Of a stretch of DNA of 64,000 bases, positions 39,211-51,637 are shown piece by piece. The stretch lies in assembly GCA_946965045.2 (NCBI GenBank), contig OX337240.1, positions 1,984,001 through 2,048,000 of the forward strand, written 5' to 3'. The translations under genes and the position numbers were made by a program. The notes beneath the pieces were generated by a model. The model made no database searches, had not been told where the DNA came from, and worked only from the letters and a program-made list of their open reading frames with translations. This DNA is from Epithemia pelagica. Taxonomy: Eukaryota > Bacillariophyta > Bacillariophyceae > Surirellales > Surirellaceae. Numbering within the stretch: the first letter of the stretch is position 1; each line of letters opens with the position of its first letter.

Positions 39211-41281
39211 ATGACAAATACAAGAGGTACCACACAGCAATGCAAACGAACGTTGCCTTCGGAGCGGAGTCAACACTATAAAGACAATCAGGAAGCCTTC
39301 GAAAGGAAGAGGAAACAACGATTGAAAGAGATTTATCGTCAAAGACAGGGTCGGAATAAAGAAAACAGAGAGAATAAAGAAAACAGAGAGAATAAAGAAA
39401 ACAGAGAGAAGAACAATCATGATAATACAGAATCAAACGAAGAGGAAGACAGAACAACGGCTGTGACTGGTGATACAAACCAGAACAAGACAAACCAGAA
39501 CAAGACGAGTGGAAAGAAACGACTTAGGGAGATCCTGGAGTCAAGTGATGAGGAGGATGAAGAGGATGACGATATCGAAACAGGACGTGTCGGGCCGGAT
39601 GCAACAGATGACAAGTTGAAGGAAGACTCAAATGCCAATTCCGAAGGCAGTGGCGATTTACTAGTCCAAACGACAGCTTCAGAAAAGACTACACATTCCA
39701 CTTCAAACGTCGGAACTGATGAAGCCCTATGGACACAACCATCTGACGACCGTGTCGAAGATATGAACGACGGAGATGAGGCAGGAGTGAGTGTCTTAAC
39801 TGGTGTGGAGAGGGAAAGGGCACTTCAAAATATAACACCTTACTATGCCAATGGAGTGGGGAGTGGTCAGCAGAATGAATTTGGTTTTGTCCAAGATGAC
39901 AGTCATTTCCCAGTTGGGACTCTGATTAGTAAGTTCAACCACCTGACAGGTGTACCACTGCTGGAGGACGACTCTAATTTGGGTACTCGTGGGGTGATTA
40001 CAATAGGTGATTGTATGGCTTCTGACGTTTCTTCAATTTTGGACATGTCGTCCACCGTTTCAGCAGGAACAGCGGACGACCGTCAGCTTATGGATGAGGC
40101 ATTTTTGAATGAAGGACAACATCAGCCCCCACCACCTCAATCAGGTACTGTGTCAGGAGAATCACAACAAGATCAATCTGGCATCAATACACAAGCAGCT
40201 ACGGTGGTGTCAGCATCGACAAAGAGTAGGAAGGTTCCCGATGTTTGTACGGAAGATTTCTTTGTCAATTTTGTGAATGATCATGGATGGCGCTACATCA
40301 AGTACTTTTCAAAAGAAGTAGACTGTTCAGTCAAGGGCATGTTATGGAAGACTCTGGGGAAGGACTATTTTAAAAAACATGTATTCGACGTGAAAAGGAT
40401 TACATCCAACGAGGCTCAAGAAAGTTGGTGGGTGGTTCATTCACCTTACATGGCAGATCGTTTCAGGCAAAAACGATCAAACGTTCTGGCTGCAATGTAT
40501 AGAAAGTTTCGGAGTAAGTTGTCACCCCACATTGTTGATGATTTGGAATGTCATTTGGCACTCAACCATTGATGTTGGCATGCTGCTATTCTTTTCAGAA
40601 CATGTTTATCTTGACCTATGGCGTTATCATGGTGATGGGATTCTTAAGCAGAACTTTCCTCGCATGATACAAGACAATGAAGGCTTTGGACCTATGCCTA
40701 CATTTGAGGAGATGGCTAAACTGAGAGGTGCTGATTGTAGAAATGAGGCGTATGATTTTCTTATCCAGGTGTTTGGTGCTGCTGTGTATGGTGAAACTAT
40801 ATTCAAGGATGTAATAGATTACAGTCCCGTCGACGGTCCTTCAGAGGAAGGGAAGAAAAAACGATGGGAAGAGGCAATGACGAGATTCACCGTCAATGAT
40901 GAGGCCTTCATCATAACAATCCTAAAGGACTGTTGGAAAGTGTGGTTAAGGAAGGCAAAGAGAGAATTCAAGCAGAAGTTATGGGAGCATAGTACGGAAG
41001 AATGGTTCTCAGACAATGATATCGAAAATCAGATCAATACATCAGCTATGGTGCAACATGTTTACTCTGGTGGTTTGAATTCGTCAAGAGGAATGAGTGA
41101 GGAAGGTCTTGATTACTTTGATTCGATCGAGGACCAAATCATCAATCATGATAGAGTTGGAGGGCGGAGTGACAAGTTCATGGAGTTTTTGTGTAGATCT
41201 TATCGATCAAGATTGAACTTGATAGGATCAAGTTCGCGACAGGGAGCTGCAAGGAAGATACGAAAGAGGAATTTCAAGTAG
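39211..41281 (+). CDS. Accessory protein of the CACTA-like element, 661 aa, intact
   Basis: Two exons join across a GT-AG intron at 40514-40598 (GTAAGT...TTCAG, 85 nt; the split codon becomes AAA) to give 661 residues. The N-terminus is Lys/Arg/Glu-rich with an 18-bp tandem repeat encoding NKENRE units (~50-68), then acidic, Ser/Asp/Gln-rich linkers. A globular part begins near residue 347 (DFFVNFVNDHGWRYIKYF) and extends through WWVVHSPYMADRFRQKRSNV across the intron (KHVYLDLWRYHGD) to a basic tail (AARKIRKRNFK). The adjacent, divergent transposase suggests a TnpA-like second protein of the element. No enzymatic motif was recognised. Unlike the transposase, it has no stop or frameshift once the intron is removed. 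Confidence 0.7.
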
Positions 41282-41567
41282 ATTAGAGACACAAAACAAA
41301 TGATTGATTGAAAAAGGTACTTCGAATAAAAGCCATTCGTGGAATGTTCTGCCATTTAGTGAATAATATAATGCACGACTTGCAAATCATGTTGCATGCA
41401 CATGCTGCTGATTGTTATGTGTGCATTATTATATGTTGGTAATGTGCATTTCAATTTTGTGGGTGCACATACTTTTTTCTGTATGTGCCGGTGTTCTTCT
41501 GGGGGGCGCATGGACCAGACACTCATGCACATAGAGGAAGAGTCGTGCACGCGTGAAAATGTATCTC
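41282..41567. other. Spacer with a TGCA-rich inverted repeat
   Basis: ATAATATAATGCAC (41363-41376) and GTGCATTATTATAT (41421-41434) can pair imperfectly around a ~44-nt loop rich in GCATGCACATGC. No gene is seen. Confidence 0.5.
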
Positions 41568-41760
41568 GCCCGCCGTGGACCATATTTGCCGCGCGAAATT
41601 ATAGCTAGACAATGTGTGGGTGCATGCACATTAGGTGTCTGTAGGTGTGCCGCGGACCATATTTGACCCGCGAATGATAGTTAGATAATGTGGGTGGTAC
41701 ATGCACCACAGGGTGCATGCTGTCCCCACTGTGGAACATATTTGACGCGCGAATTATGCC
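41568..41760. repeat. Three imperfect tandem copies of a ~77-79-bp unit
   Basis: The motif GGACCATATTTG-CGCGAAATTATAGCTAGA and following GTGGGTGCATGCAC recurs from about 41577, 41654 and 41733 (spacings 77 and 79 bp) with substitutions. The third copy is cut short where the old Copia element begins. Confidence 0.8.
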
Positions 41761-42659
41761 GCCCTTAGATGCAATATCTTCCAGGCCCAAGGTCATTCAC
41801 CGATTACTTATGACAATTATCTTGCTCTGCTCGGTTCTACGGCCTTCAATATTGATTCTAGGCACACGGGCAAGCCTCGTCGTCAAGCTAATACTGCCAA
41901 TCAGACTTCCTCTAGCTCTAGTTCCCATAACAAGGGGGGACATGGCAATCAAGAAAGCCAAACATAATCATAATAAGATCAAGTACATGTATGGTGTTCG
42001 TATTCCGCGCAATCCAGCTGAAGCACTCTGCTTTGATGAAGAAAATGGCAACACTAAATGGCTTGATTCTATGAAACTAGAGATACAGCAGTTAATGGAT
42101 TACCAGACCTTTATAGTCAAGGGAACCAATGTCTACATGCCTGCTGATTATACCAAGATTAGATGCCGCATAGTCTTTGCCGTCAAACATGATGGTCGCC
42201 ATAAGTCATGATTCGTGGCAGGTGGACACCTGACAGACAATCCTGGGGAAAGTGTGTACTCTGGAGTAGTATCTCTCAGAAGTATCAGACTTATCCTGAG
42301 CTCAATGGCTTACAGGCTTATCAAGCTGATGTTGGGAATGCGTACCTCGAAGCGCGTATACAAAAGAAAAGGTATACTTCGAAGCTGGTCCAGGATTTAG
42401 GGCATTTGGTCTTGAAAGGTACACTATGGTTATAAACAAGGCACTCTACGGTCTCAAGACATCTGGGAAACGTTATCATGAACGCTTTGCAGACACAATG
42501 CGCAATGACGGATTCACCCTATGTCGCGCCGATACAGACGTTTGGATGAGACGTAATGGTAATGTTTATGAATACGTTGCTGTATATGTAGATGACCTGT
42601 TGTTGATCATGAAGAACCCAAGAGAATATCTTGACAGACTTGTCAATGTCCACAAGTAT

Positions 42660-42840
42660 CACTTATTCGCGTCGTGGCAAAAAGCAAGTTCTTAAAAGAC
42701 TAAGCTTAGATCTACATGTATGGATCCGCCACTTTAGTACGATGGTATACGATAATGACCCTCCACCTCATTCATTCCCCCCAGAACTTCCCCTACATGC
42801 GGGAATGACCGATTCCCGGTCTGACCACCTGAAAGAAACA
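42660..42840 (-). repeat. 3' LTR of the young Copia element
   Basis: 181 bp, identical to 49048-49228 by direct reading. On the minus strand it begins TGTTTCTTTC and ends CGAATAAGTG. Confidence 0.95.
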
Positions 42841-42900
42841 GTCCCCGCAAGTACCACAATCAACAACATGAGTGAGGGACTTGAAACAATAATCAACGAG

Positions 42901-45900
42901 TTAGAGGTTGGCAGCATTAGCGGACGCGATCGTTGGCGGGCCAGAATGTCCGAAGGCGGACGAGTACGTGAAGCGAGAAATGAGCTCGTTCCGGCGCTCC
43001 CGTGGCAATATCTTAGTGAACAGGTCGGCCAAGTTTGTTTCGGTATCTTCCTTGCCAACACGAAGGATCCCTGCGGCGGCCGCCTCACGGACGGCGTGGT
43101 AATTGATGGCGTTGTGTCGCTTTGTCAAGACGGACGATGGGATGCTCGTGTTCTTGACGACACCCCGGTTGTCACAGAGTACGTCAGCTGGTTCAACCAC
43201 TGGCACACCGAACATTCGAAGTTTATAGCGCATGGAAACGATCATTTCCTTCGCTATCTGTAAAGCAACAAACTCGCTTCCGAAACTCGACGTTTTCACG
43301 GTATTTTGCCGCTTGGAGAACCACAAGACGGGTGCGTTCTGCATGAACAAAAGGACGCCGGTGTGGGAACGACGGGTAACAACGTTCCCTGCATGGTCTG
43401 CATCGACGAAGCAGGTGATTTTTATCGGCCTCCCCAATGGCTCTGGCATTCCGATGGGCAATTCCTCGGCGACCTCGCCGTAGAACTCCTTCCACTCATC
43501 GATGGGTATTTGTGGGAAACACGTTTCATCCAAGCGAACATCTTTGGGGTCAAACACCATTTTCAACTTCAAGTGCTTCTTGAGAAATGCAAACACGTGG
43601 TACAGCGCCTCTAGGTGTCCTTCCCTCGGACTAGCCAGGTATTGCGACATCAAGGACACCTCCAAATAGATATCTACCCGTCCCAGCTCGACGGCCCACC
43701 GGAGGATTCCCACCATTTGTTGGTACCGAGAGGTAAGCTCCGGCCCCAGTTCCGGACTTGTGTCGAGTTCCGGTTTGTAAGTCGAAACGATGGGTACCCT
43801 CGCTGTGGTTTTCAGATGTTTGCCATCTCCGTCATCCACTAACATTTGTTCAACTATCTTCACGGCGTTTGTCAAGTATTTCTCACTTGTCATCCCCCAG
43901 GCCCAACTCCCATCAGGGAGACTATGCTTGTACACTTGAGCCCCCAGGTACAAACTCGGCTCACCCACGCTTCCGGCCTTGATTTTGTAGTGGCTATCTA
44001 TCTCGTCCAATACTGGTTGCGGGTTGGCACTGACCAAGAGTATGTCGTCGACATAAACTAGAATCAACTCGTAGTATTCCTCGCCACTTTCCTTTCTCGC
44101 TTTTCTTCGTAGTACGCAAGCGTCCGCTCGCGTGTCGACGAACCCCATATCATATAATGTGCTGATCAATGTTGCCCTCCAACTAGCTCCCGAGGATTTC
44201 AAGCCATACAATGCTCTCGTCATTACACATACCTTGCCCTATCTTCACTTCCTACTTCGGACCCACCTAGGAACCAAATCTTCTCCCGACACGGCGCGTT
44301 TAGGTACGCGTTCCCGATGTCGCACGCCATTACCTCCAGGTTATTGAGCGCAGCAATCAGGAACGCCACGCGAATGGAGTCCCTACTGACCACACTGGAA
44401 TAGGTCAGGCTTGTAGGTGCATCTGTCATGTGGCCGCCAGCGACTAACCGTGCCTTGCGGGTAAGATCTAGCTTGATATCGAACACCATGTGACATTTGA
44501 TTTCCGTATACCCAATTAGTTGTCGCCCCGCGCGCACTTCCGCTAATTCTAGGTCGTCCCGCGACTCCCAGGCTACCTTCACTACCTTCAGCTCCTTGTC
44601 TATAGCTTTCCTCCAGTAATCTGTTCCTGTCTGTTCGTCGATGGCGAGTGCCTCATCAACCGAATGCGGTAGCCGGATTCCGAACTTCTGCGTCGTCTTC
44701 CAATATTTCTTCTTTACCTTATTTATCATACGACGCATATGGTTCAGTGTCTGTGGCACCCACCAGTGAAACGCCGGTTCTGATTCTATTCCTTGTGCCA
44801 CAGTGTATTCGGCCAAGTCGAGTGGATATCCATCCTTCATGATCTTGAGTGGTAACCATTGTTGTGACCCATCGACCAACTTGACGGCAATGTCCCATCC
44901 TTTCGTTGTTCGCCTCGGATGTCGATTGCCGTTCCTTCCGGTGGTAAAGCCGTCTTCCTTCGCGACCGCGTCCCCGTCTTTCCTATGTCCAACAATTTCC
45001 TTCACGAGGACAAACTCTTTTCCCTCGTTGTCCAATTTTGCAAACAGGTTCTCCGCTACCACGTTCGCCGTATATTCATGGATTATCCCGCCCGGGAATT
45101 TCACCTCGTAAGTACGGGTATCGAAGATGGGGTTCTTATTCTTTCGACCTATGGGCTTGCCGTCTAACCCCTTCTGTCTCTTCATTACGGTGCCGATGAG
45201 CTCTTCTCCGCCGATATCCATGCGGATCTGGGAACCGATGTACTCGTCGTACTCGTTCTCTATCTCATCCGCATCAGGAGCCTCCTCCTGGACCATTTGG
45301 TCATACTCTTTGTCGGTAGGGACAAGTCCCCGTCTTCTTTCCGTCGCGTCGTCATCCTCGACGACGTCCTCCAGATACCCCGGCTTTCCGTCCCCGTCGT
45401 CGGTGAAATTGGTATCATCTAATCTGTTTTCAACAATCAACCTAAAATCCCGTATCTTCTCGCGGATTTCTTCCTTCTCCTGGTCGTCCTTGGTCACGTG
45501 CTGCACGGTTGTTCGGGCGACAACCTTGCCCGATTTCGTCAACACCCAATAGCATAAGTCACTCCCGATGCGATGTGCTATGCCCAGCCAGTACCCCAAC
45601 TGGTATTGGTCTTCCGTGGCATCGGCCTTTGGGTTAGTATGATACCACACCAGGTCGTAAAATTGGAAGTCGATCCATTCGGAGATATCGGGCGTCTCCC
45701 CAGTGAGTCGTTCCAAGCCGGTACGGCCGTCTGGTCCCCGGGCGACTCGGCTGAGGAGACCGGCCTCATATACGAGGCCATAGTCCCAAAGGCGCTTAGG
45801 AACTTGTTTATCGGTCATGCGACGGCGCCACCGCTGCTTGAGGAGACCAATTTCTCGCTCGGCCTTGTGGTTTTGCTTGCTCGTGCCCTTTTCTGACCAG

Positions 45901-48900
45901 TGGAGGTCGATTCGATGGTATCGAGTGAGTTTGGTGAACATGGTGGACGCGCCTGTTTGTTCCCCCGCTAAATCCGCCGTGAGACGATCAGGGACACCCA
46001 CTTGGTCGATGAAATCGGCAAGGGCTTGGCCGGCATGTGTCTTGGTCGTCAAGGTATAGACCGCGGTAAATCCACCATCGGTAAACACTTGGGCACATTT
46101 ATTCCCGGCCAAAGACATGGTCTTGCTAAAAAGAGTATCCGTATAAATCATTGTCTGCAAGCGATTCCTGTGTAGGGCTAGATTGTCTACCCGATACCGC
46201 CGCGTGATAGGTGCAACAGCAGTCCTGATGCCTTGTTGGGTGGTCACTCGGAGGGTCTGTCGCGCGGTCTGGAGACTTACCTTCCATTTGCGACTCAATG
46301 ACTCGGCCGACACTCCCGAGTGTCTTTCAGTTTCCACTTGTTGCACGGATGCTAGTGCCCAATTGAAGGCATCTGGGTCGAGGACGCTCGAGACCCGGCC
46401 GATTTCGGCCATACTCAGCGCATATGCGTCTTCGTACGGGCTCGCACCCACGCGAGACAGGTCGACCATCTTGGGCTCCCACAATTCCTGTCGCGTGATC
46501 ACAATGTGAGGCAAACTTTCGATTTCTTGGTGGCTCGGCGCGCGTGATTCGAAGTACACGACTGTCCCTTTCACTTGAAACGGGATCATGACACCATCCG
46601 CCCAGATACCAAATCCTTCTTCTCCCTGGCGGGTCGGGTCGTCCCGGACAGTATGCCCGGCATGTCGGATCTGGTTTTGGTTTAACAGAGTTTTATCTAG
46701 CTTGGATCCAAACCACAACATCTGGTGTCCAATCACAATTGTCTCAATTCCTGTCTTGGCTTCACGGATCAAGGTGGCACAAGTCGCTACCGGGACGTGT
46801 TGTTCACCAACCTGGTTGCCAGCGAAATCATTCACTGCGCATTCCAAACCGGTAGTTTCCACAAGCGTCCAGTTGATACCGGCACAACACGTGTCCGCCA
46901 TGGTGTCCATTTCGTTGCGCCCCATGGCTGGTTCCCCCGTCTTCGATTGGTCCAACAACCAACCTTTCTCGACCTTGCCGACTTGTCGTTTGGGCCCGCA
47001 AGTGATCATCCCAACGTCTCGATCACCGCCAGCCCCATCTGCTGTGCCATACGCCCCAGGTCCGAATCGACGACCATTCGTGCCCCCTCGGTCGTTCTGT
47101 GCCGCTCCTCCGGCGTCCCGTTGCGGCTCCCGATTTTCGTCTCCTGTCTGGATCTCGGCAACCCGTCGGCCATCGTTCCCCGCTGCGCCACGTCCGGCGC
47201 CACCGCCCCGACCACGTCCCCCGCCGCGGCCACCGCGACTGCCAGGGTATCGTCCTCCCCCTTGTTGTCCCCGAATCCTGGCACGTTCCTGGAAGACGTA
47301 CTGTTGTCCAGTCGTCCCAAGCGTTGCCATTTCCTGGTCGGTGAAGCGCCGCATCACGTCGGTCACGTCCACACCATACATGGTGTAAATGCCATTCGAA
47401 TGGCTCAATCCTTGGATGTGACGCGAGCGGTTGTTGTCGTTTGTGTTCGCCTCGGAAATGAACCGATGACGAGCTTGACGATTACTCCCCCCAAGAACCG
47501 CTTGCGGGAACAATTCGGAGACTTCGGTGGATATATATGAGATGGCAGCATGAAGGTCGGACCGAAAGTTGCTTCGGACATGGCCTTTAATTACGGCGAA
47601 CTCGGCCGTAGAAATCTTGATATTATCCAACAAAATCTTTACCTGGTTGGATGGCATGCGACGATTCGGGGTTGAGTCCAGAGTGCGGAAGGCACGCAAC
47701 AGCTGAGCCGAATAGGCATCGAAGCTGAACACACGTTCATTGTTGTAGAACAGGTTGGACAAAACGTTTTCCGCCTTGATGATACGTTTCTCTTTCTGGC
47801 CTCCACCATCATAGTGGTTGACCAGTGCTAGCCACGCCCCACGGCCGTCTTGCTGGGCCTGGAACGGCTGGATCCAGGTGGCCGGCTGATCCTTGACCCG
47901 GTCACTCAGCAACCGGAACACCTGTCTGTTATCTTCGCGATAGAACGGCCCCCTCAAAGGGTAGCTGTACATTTCTTGCTCCCTCGTGGAGGCAAATACA
48001 TGCCCTGGTTCCAACTCAGGACGAATAACATAGTCTAGAGCCGCTTTCTGTTTACCTAGTACATGAGACAAGTACGTAGGAAACTCCAAGCTCCACTCCT
48101 CCCACGAGTCCTCCTTGAGGATATCGGGCTTGATGTCAGGAGACGAGTCCTTGTTGTTCTCGATCTCCATGTCATCTAAGGAGCTAGCTAGGGCCGAAGC
48201 ATCAAAATCTCCCGCATGTACTACCCGGCCTTGACGACGAGCACGTGCTGCCCAGAAGCATAGTCCTTGAATGTTGAGGACAACCCCAGTGGGAATACTC
48301 ACTGGGGGATTCCGTTTTTCAAGTCGCGACGCAAGCTGCGACACATCTTCGGAGGACATGCGTCCGAATGCTTGGAGGGTATTAAGCCTCTCCGTAACTT
48401 CAAGTGCCATGACTTCGGTTGGGTTCGCACCACAAACGGTAAGGGCAAGGCCAACGGCCGACACGGGAAGGGGAATTCCTGCTCCCGGACCTCCACCATG
48501 TCCACCACCGCCTCCACCGCCGGCACCACCGCCGGCTCCGCCTCCTCCTCCGGCGCCACCACCGCCTGCGCCGCCACCAGCGCCTCCTCCGGCGCCTCCT
48601 CCAGCGCCACCTCCGGCGCCTCCTGCGCCTCCTCCTGTGCCTCCGGTACCTCCAGTACCTCCCGCACCTCCGGTGCCTCCTGCACCTTCGCCAGCGCCTC
48701 CTGCGGCGCCCCCAGCGCCGTGTCCACCACGAGCGCTGCCGCCAGTCTCTCCGCGAGCACTGGCCACTCCGGGATTTCCCCCGGTCCAGTCACCGGCTCC
48801 TGCGCCAGGACTTCCTATCCCGTTCATACGGGCGGCCGTCCCCATGGTTGAAGCACCATCCGGAACGCCATTCCGAGGAGTTCCCTTCACGCTTCCCCCG

Positions 48901-48986
48901 GTTGAACCAGGTTCGTCGTCCTTCGGGTTCCCCTTGGCGGTACTCGCCGTACCATTCCTCGTCGTCGAACGTGTCGTCGTCGTCAT
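42901..48986 (-). pseudogene. Copia gag-pol polyprotein with one frameshift in RT
   Basis: From ATG 48984-48986 the frame encodes 1587 residues: a low-complexity head dominated by Gly/Ala (~70-170), gag, a zinc-poor Gly/Arg stretch, an aspartic protease (ADTCCAG, ~694, with LLNQNQIRHAG), integrase (D in YTDTLF ~945, D in TADLAGEQ ~1003, E in KAEREIGLLK ~1042) and the start of RT (MACDIGNAYLNAPC). It stops at 44223. The next frame begins MTRALYGLKSSG and supplies the rest of RT (LVYVDDILL) and RNase H (CFVDADHAGN, SSFGSEFVALQ, LTKRHNAINYH) to 42901. Losing one G from a run at about 44237-44239 explains the break: restoring it makes the two parts one frame. Whether this is a real mutation, recoding or a base error cannot be told here. 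Confidence 0.85.
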
Positions 48987-49033
48987 CGCTTCGCTTCTAC
49001 TCTCTCTTATCGTCTTTCTCGTCAGAGTCAGTT

Positions 49034-49047
49034 GGGTCTGATAAACT
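49034..49047 (-). other. Candidate primer binding site of the young Copia element
   Basis: Directly after the 5' LTR the coding strand reads AGTTTATCAGACCC, similar to the TGGTATCAGAGC that pairs with initiator tRNA-Met in many Copia elements (8 of 10 core positions). Priming by a half-tRNA cannot be excluded. Confidence 0.5.
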
Positions 49048-49228
49048 CACTTATTCGCGTCGTGGCAAAAAGCAAGTTCTTAAAAGACTAAGCTTAGATC
49101 TACATGTATGGATCCGCCACTTTAGTACGATGGTATACGATAATGACCCTCCACCTCATTCATTCCCCCCAGAACTTCCCCTACATGCGGGAATGACCGA
49201 TTCCCGGTCTGACCACCTGAAAGAAACA
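49048..49228 (-). repeat. 5' LTR of the young Copia element
   Basis: 181 bp, identical to 42660-42840; transcription of the element would start here on the minus strand. Confidence 0.95.
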
Positions 49229-50262
49229 AGTATAAGCTCAAAGGTGATGAGCCTCTCAGTTTCCACCTTGGCTGTGATTTTGGTAGAGATCCTGATGGTA
49301 CACTCTACTATAAGCCCAAGAAGTACATTCAGAAGATGGTCAGTACTTATGAAAAGATGTTTCCAGGGGAGACCTTGAAGAAACAATCATCCCCATTACA
49401 AAGTGCTGATCATCCTGAACTTGATGAAACAGGTTTCTTGGATGAAGAGGGCACGGCAAAGTACATGTCAATGGTTGGCGCTGCACAATGGTTAGTCATA
49501 CTTGGCCGAATTGATGTAGCAATCACCGTTAACACATTATCTGCCTACCGTGTTGCCCCAAGAATTGGACACATGGAACGTATGAAACATCTCTATGGAT
49601 ACGTCAAGCATTTCCAAGATGGAGCGATAAGAGTCAGGACAGGCATTCCTCATTATAGTGAACTCAAAGGAGAAGAACATAATTGATTGAATTCCATTTA
49701 TGGAAACATTGATGAAGAACTTCCTCAAGACATGCCAATGCCGTTAGGAAAAATGGTCAGGATTTCTGCATTCTTTGATGCTAATCTGTATCATGACCTG
49801 ATCACAGGACGTGCAAAGACTGGTGTGCTTATGTTTGTTAACAAGACCCCTGTAGATTGGTACTCCAAGAAACAAAGTACTGTTGCTACTGCGACGTTTA
49901 CTTCAGAGTTCATCGCAGGACATACTATGACCGATCAAGTTCTGGATCTACGATATACGCTTAGGATGTTGGGAGTCCCTCTAGATTACCACACCTATGC
50001 TTTTGGAGACAACAAATCTATCATCACTCAGTCGACTGTGCCTGAATCACAACTGACAAAACACTGGAACGCCCTAGCTTTCCATCGAGTCCGTGAAGCT
50101 GTTGCAAGTGGGGTCCTCAAGTTGTATCATATTCCAGGAGCTGAGAACCCATCTGATTTTCTTACTAAGTTCCTTGGATATCAACAAGCTTGGCCGCCGA
50201 CATTTCCTCGAAGGGGAGTAATACCTAGAACACCTATATTGGCTATATTCTCCAATAGGTAG

Positions 50263-51637
50263 TTCTACAGTCATGAAGAGTCGCGGAAACTACGTGGCAG
50301 ATAAATCGCATATAGCCTAGATTCTCATACGAATCTAGATTAGGTACGATTGAGTCACGAAGATCTATTCACTCCTAATTTATATACTCCACGATCGAAC
50401 TAGTCCTATGTCCCATAGGCTATGTTATATTTCTATACTTCAAGATCCGCTGGACTTAACCGTATCGCGCTAATCGCGGATTGAGGCATATCAATCGCGC
50501 GCAAAGAGTCGCAACGGATAGTCTACGGCAAACTATTACATCTAACTTACATATGCACCTCTAGGTGATATAGGCCGATGCCGATGACCCTAGACGGCGA
50601 TCTTTTCCGTCAAGAAGCCTTTTACACCTCGATCCAAGATCCAGGATCACCTCAATGGGAACCTGGGATCGAAAGGATCCAATCTAGATAATCACTTCAT
50701 GTAATCACAATATTTTATCATCAACTATATGCAAACCTATTTCCTATCGTAACTATCTCATCGTCGTATCTCTGTGTTTTGTTACACCCTATCTAACCTA
50801 CCTTCCTTCCAGCTTGTTAGCTTGTCGCGATGTGCAACGTATTGCCTGTTGTCTTCGTCGTCCATATTCATCTGTGTCCCAATACTTGCATCATCGTTCA
50901 TCCGTGGTAGGTTCATTTCTGTATCATCCTCGTCATCTTCGATCACATTTGCCTTGCTGACGATCGGTGGATCCTTTTTGTCTTCACAGACTTTGCAGCA
51001 AAAACTGTTGTAATGGTCCATTCCGGTGGCTGTTGAGAACTGCCCAACGTTTGTCTGTCATCGAGCCTTAGTTCCATTCCAGAGTGATGCTTTCATTCAT
51101 TGTGATGCATCGGGTGCCATGTGGTTTTGGTCGATGGCCTCTCGCCACTTGTGCCCAGTGTCGAGGAGATAGGAGTCAATGAGAAGCAGATGGTATATAG
51201 AACAAGGAGCCAGGTAGTACGATGCGACACACTTGGCCATCATTGTCTTCAATGTCTCCAATAGCAGCACTTGGTTTCCGATTTCACTCACCAACACGTG
51301 CCCAAATTTCCAAATGACTGCCCCGGCACACCTCAAGTTTGGCTCACGCGCAAAAATCACATATAGTAGAAAAACCCTAGAAAGAAACCCTGACAATTCC
51401 TCGATCTAAAATATTTAACTAAACGAGACTCATTTGTCACACTTCTGTCATACAAATTCCAACTGGTAACCATCATCTCTCATTCAAATCGGATGCAAAG
51501 CAATGAACCATCCGACTGCCACCAACATCAAATGCCAATGGACAAGAATGGAACCCAGCCTTTTTCCATCAGTCGATTCATCAATCCAACAACAATCTGT
51601 ACAACTCAATCTCCTCATCTACAATTGAGGAGCAACC
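50263..51637. other. Possible 3' region of the old Copia and unassigned DNA
   Basis: 50263-50700 is rich in CGATC/ATAGCC-type sequence and may be the old element's 3' UTR/LTR, but no partner copy is present. A short minus frame at 50782-51021 (acidic, with FCCKVCEDKKDPP) reads like a gene fragment without context. Nothing else is supportable. Confidence 0.35.

Larger units (their letters stand above)
42660..49228 (-). mobile_element. Young Copia LTR retrotransposon (minus orientation), 5-bp target duplication
   Basis: Two identical 181-bp LTRs (42660-42840 and 49048-49228) bound the element. AGTAT flanks it on both sides (42655-42659, 49229-49233), the 5-bp duplication expected for Copia. 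On the coding strand the LTR starts TGTTTCTTTCAGG. The internal region encodes gag, protease, integrase, RT and RNase H in Copia order. Identical LTRs imply a recent insertion. It sits inside the reverse transcriptase region of an older Copia remnant of opposite orientation. Confidence 0.95.
41765..50262 (+). pseudogene. Old Copia retrotransposon remnant, split by a younger Copia insertion
   Basis: A gag fragment (YDNYLALLGSTAFNIDSRHT, ~41795-41940) is fused directly to the reverse transcriptase region (YMYGVRIPRNPAEALCFDEE...), so protease and integrase have been deleted. The RT core follows in broken frames: FVAGGHLTDNPG after a stop at 42209, YQADVGNAYLEA, then ALYGLKTSGKRYHERF and YVAVYVDDLLLIM, up to 42659. 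The protein sequence resumes after the inserted element at 49234 (DRLVNVHKY | KLKGDEPLSFHLGCDF). RNase H follows (ISAFFDANLYHDLITGRAKT, WYSKKQSTVATATFTSEF), with a TGA at 49684-49686 where a Trp is expected. Decay is well advanced. No LTR pair was identified. Confidence 0.85.

Noticed and set aside
41357-41361. TAGTG at 41357-41361 as right end of the CACTA-like element
   Set aside because: Bases inward of it do not match the candidate left end beyond CACTA, and no 3-bp duplication is seen.
48271-49041. Long plus-strand proline-rich open frame opposite the Copia polyprotein head
   Set aside because: It is the antisense of a Gly/Ala-rich low-complexity coding stretch; such repeats stay open on both strands. 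The minus strand carries the recognisable Copia domains.
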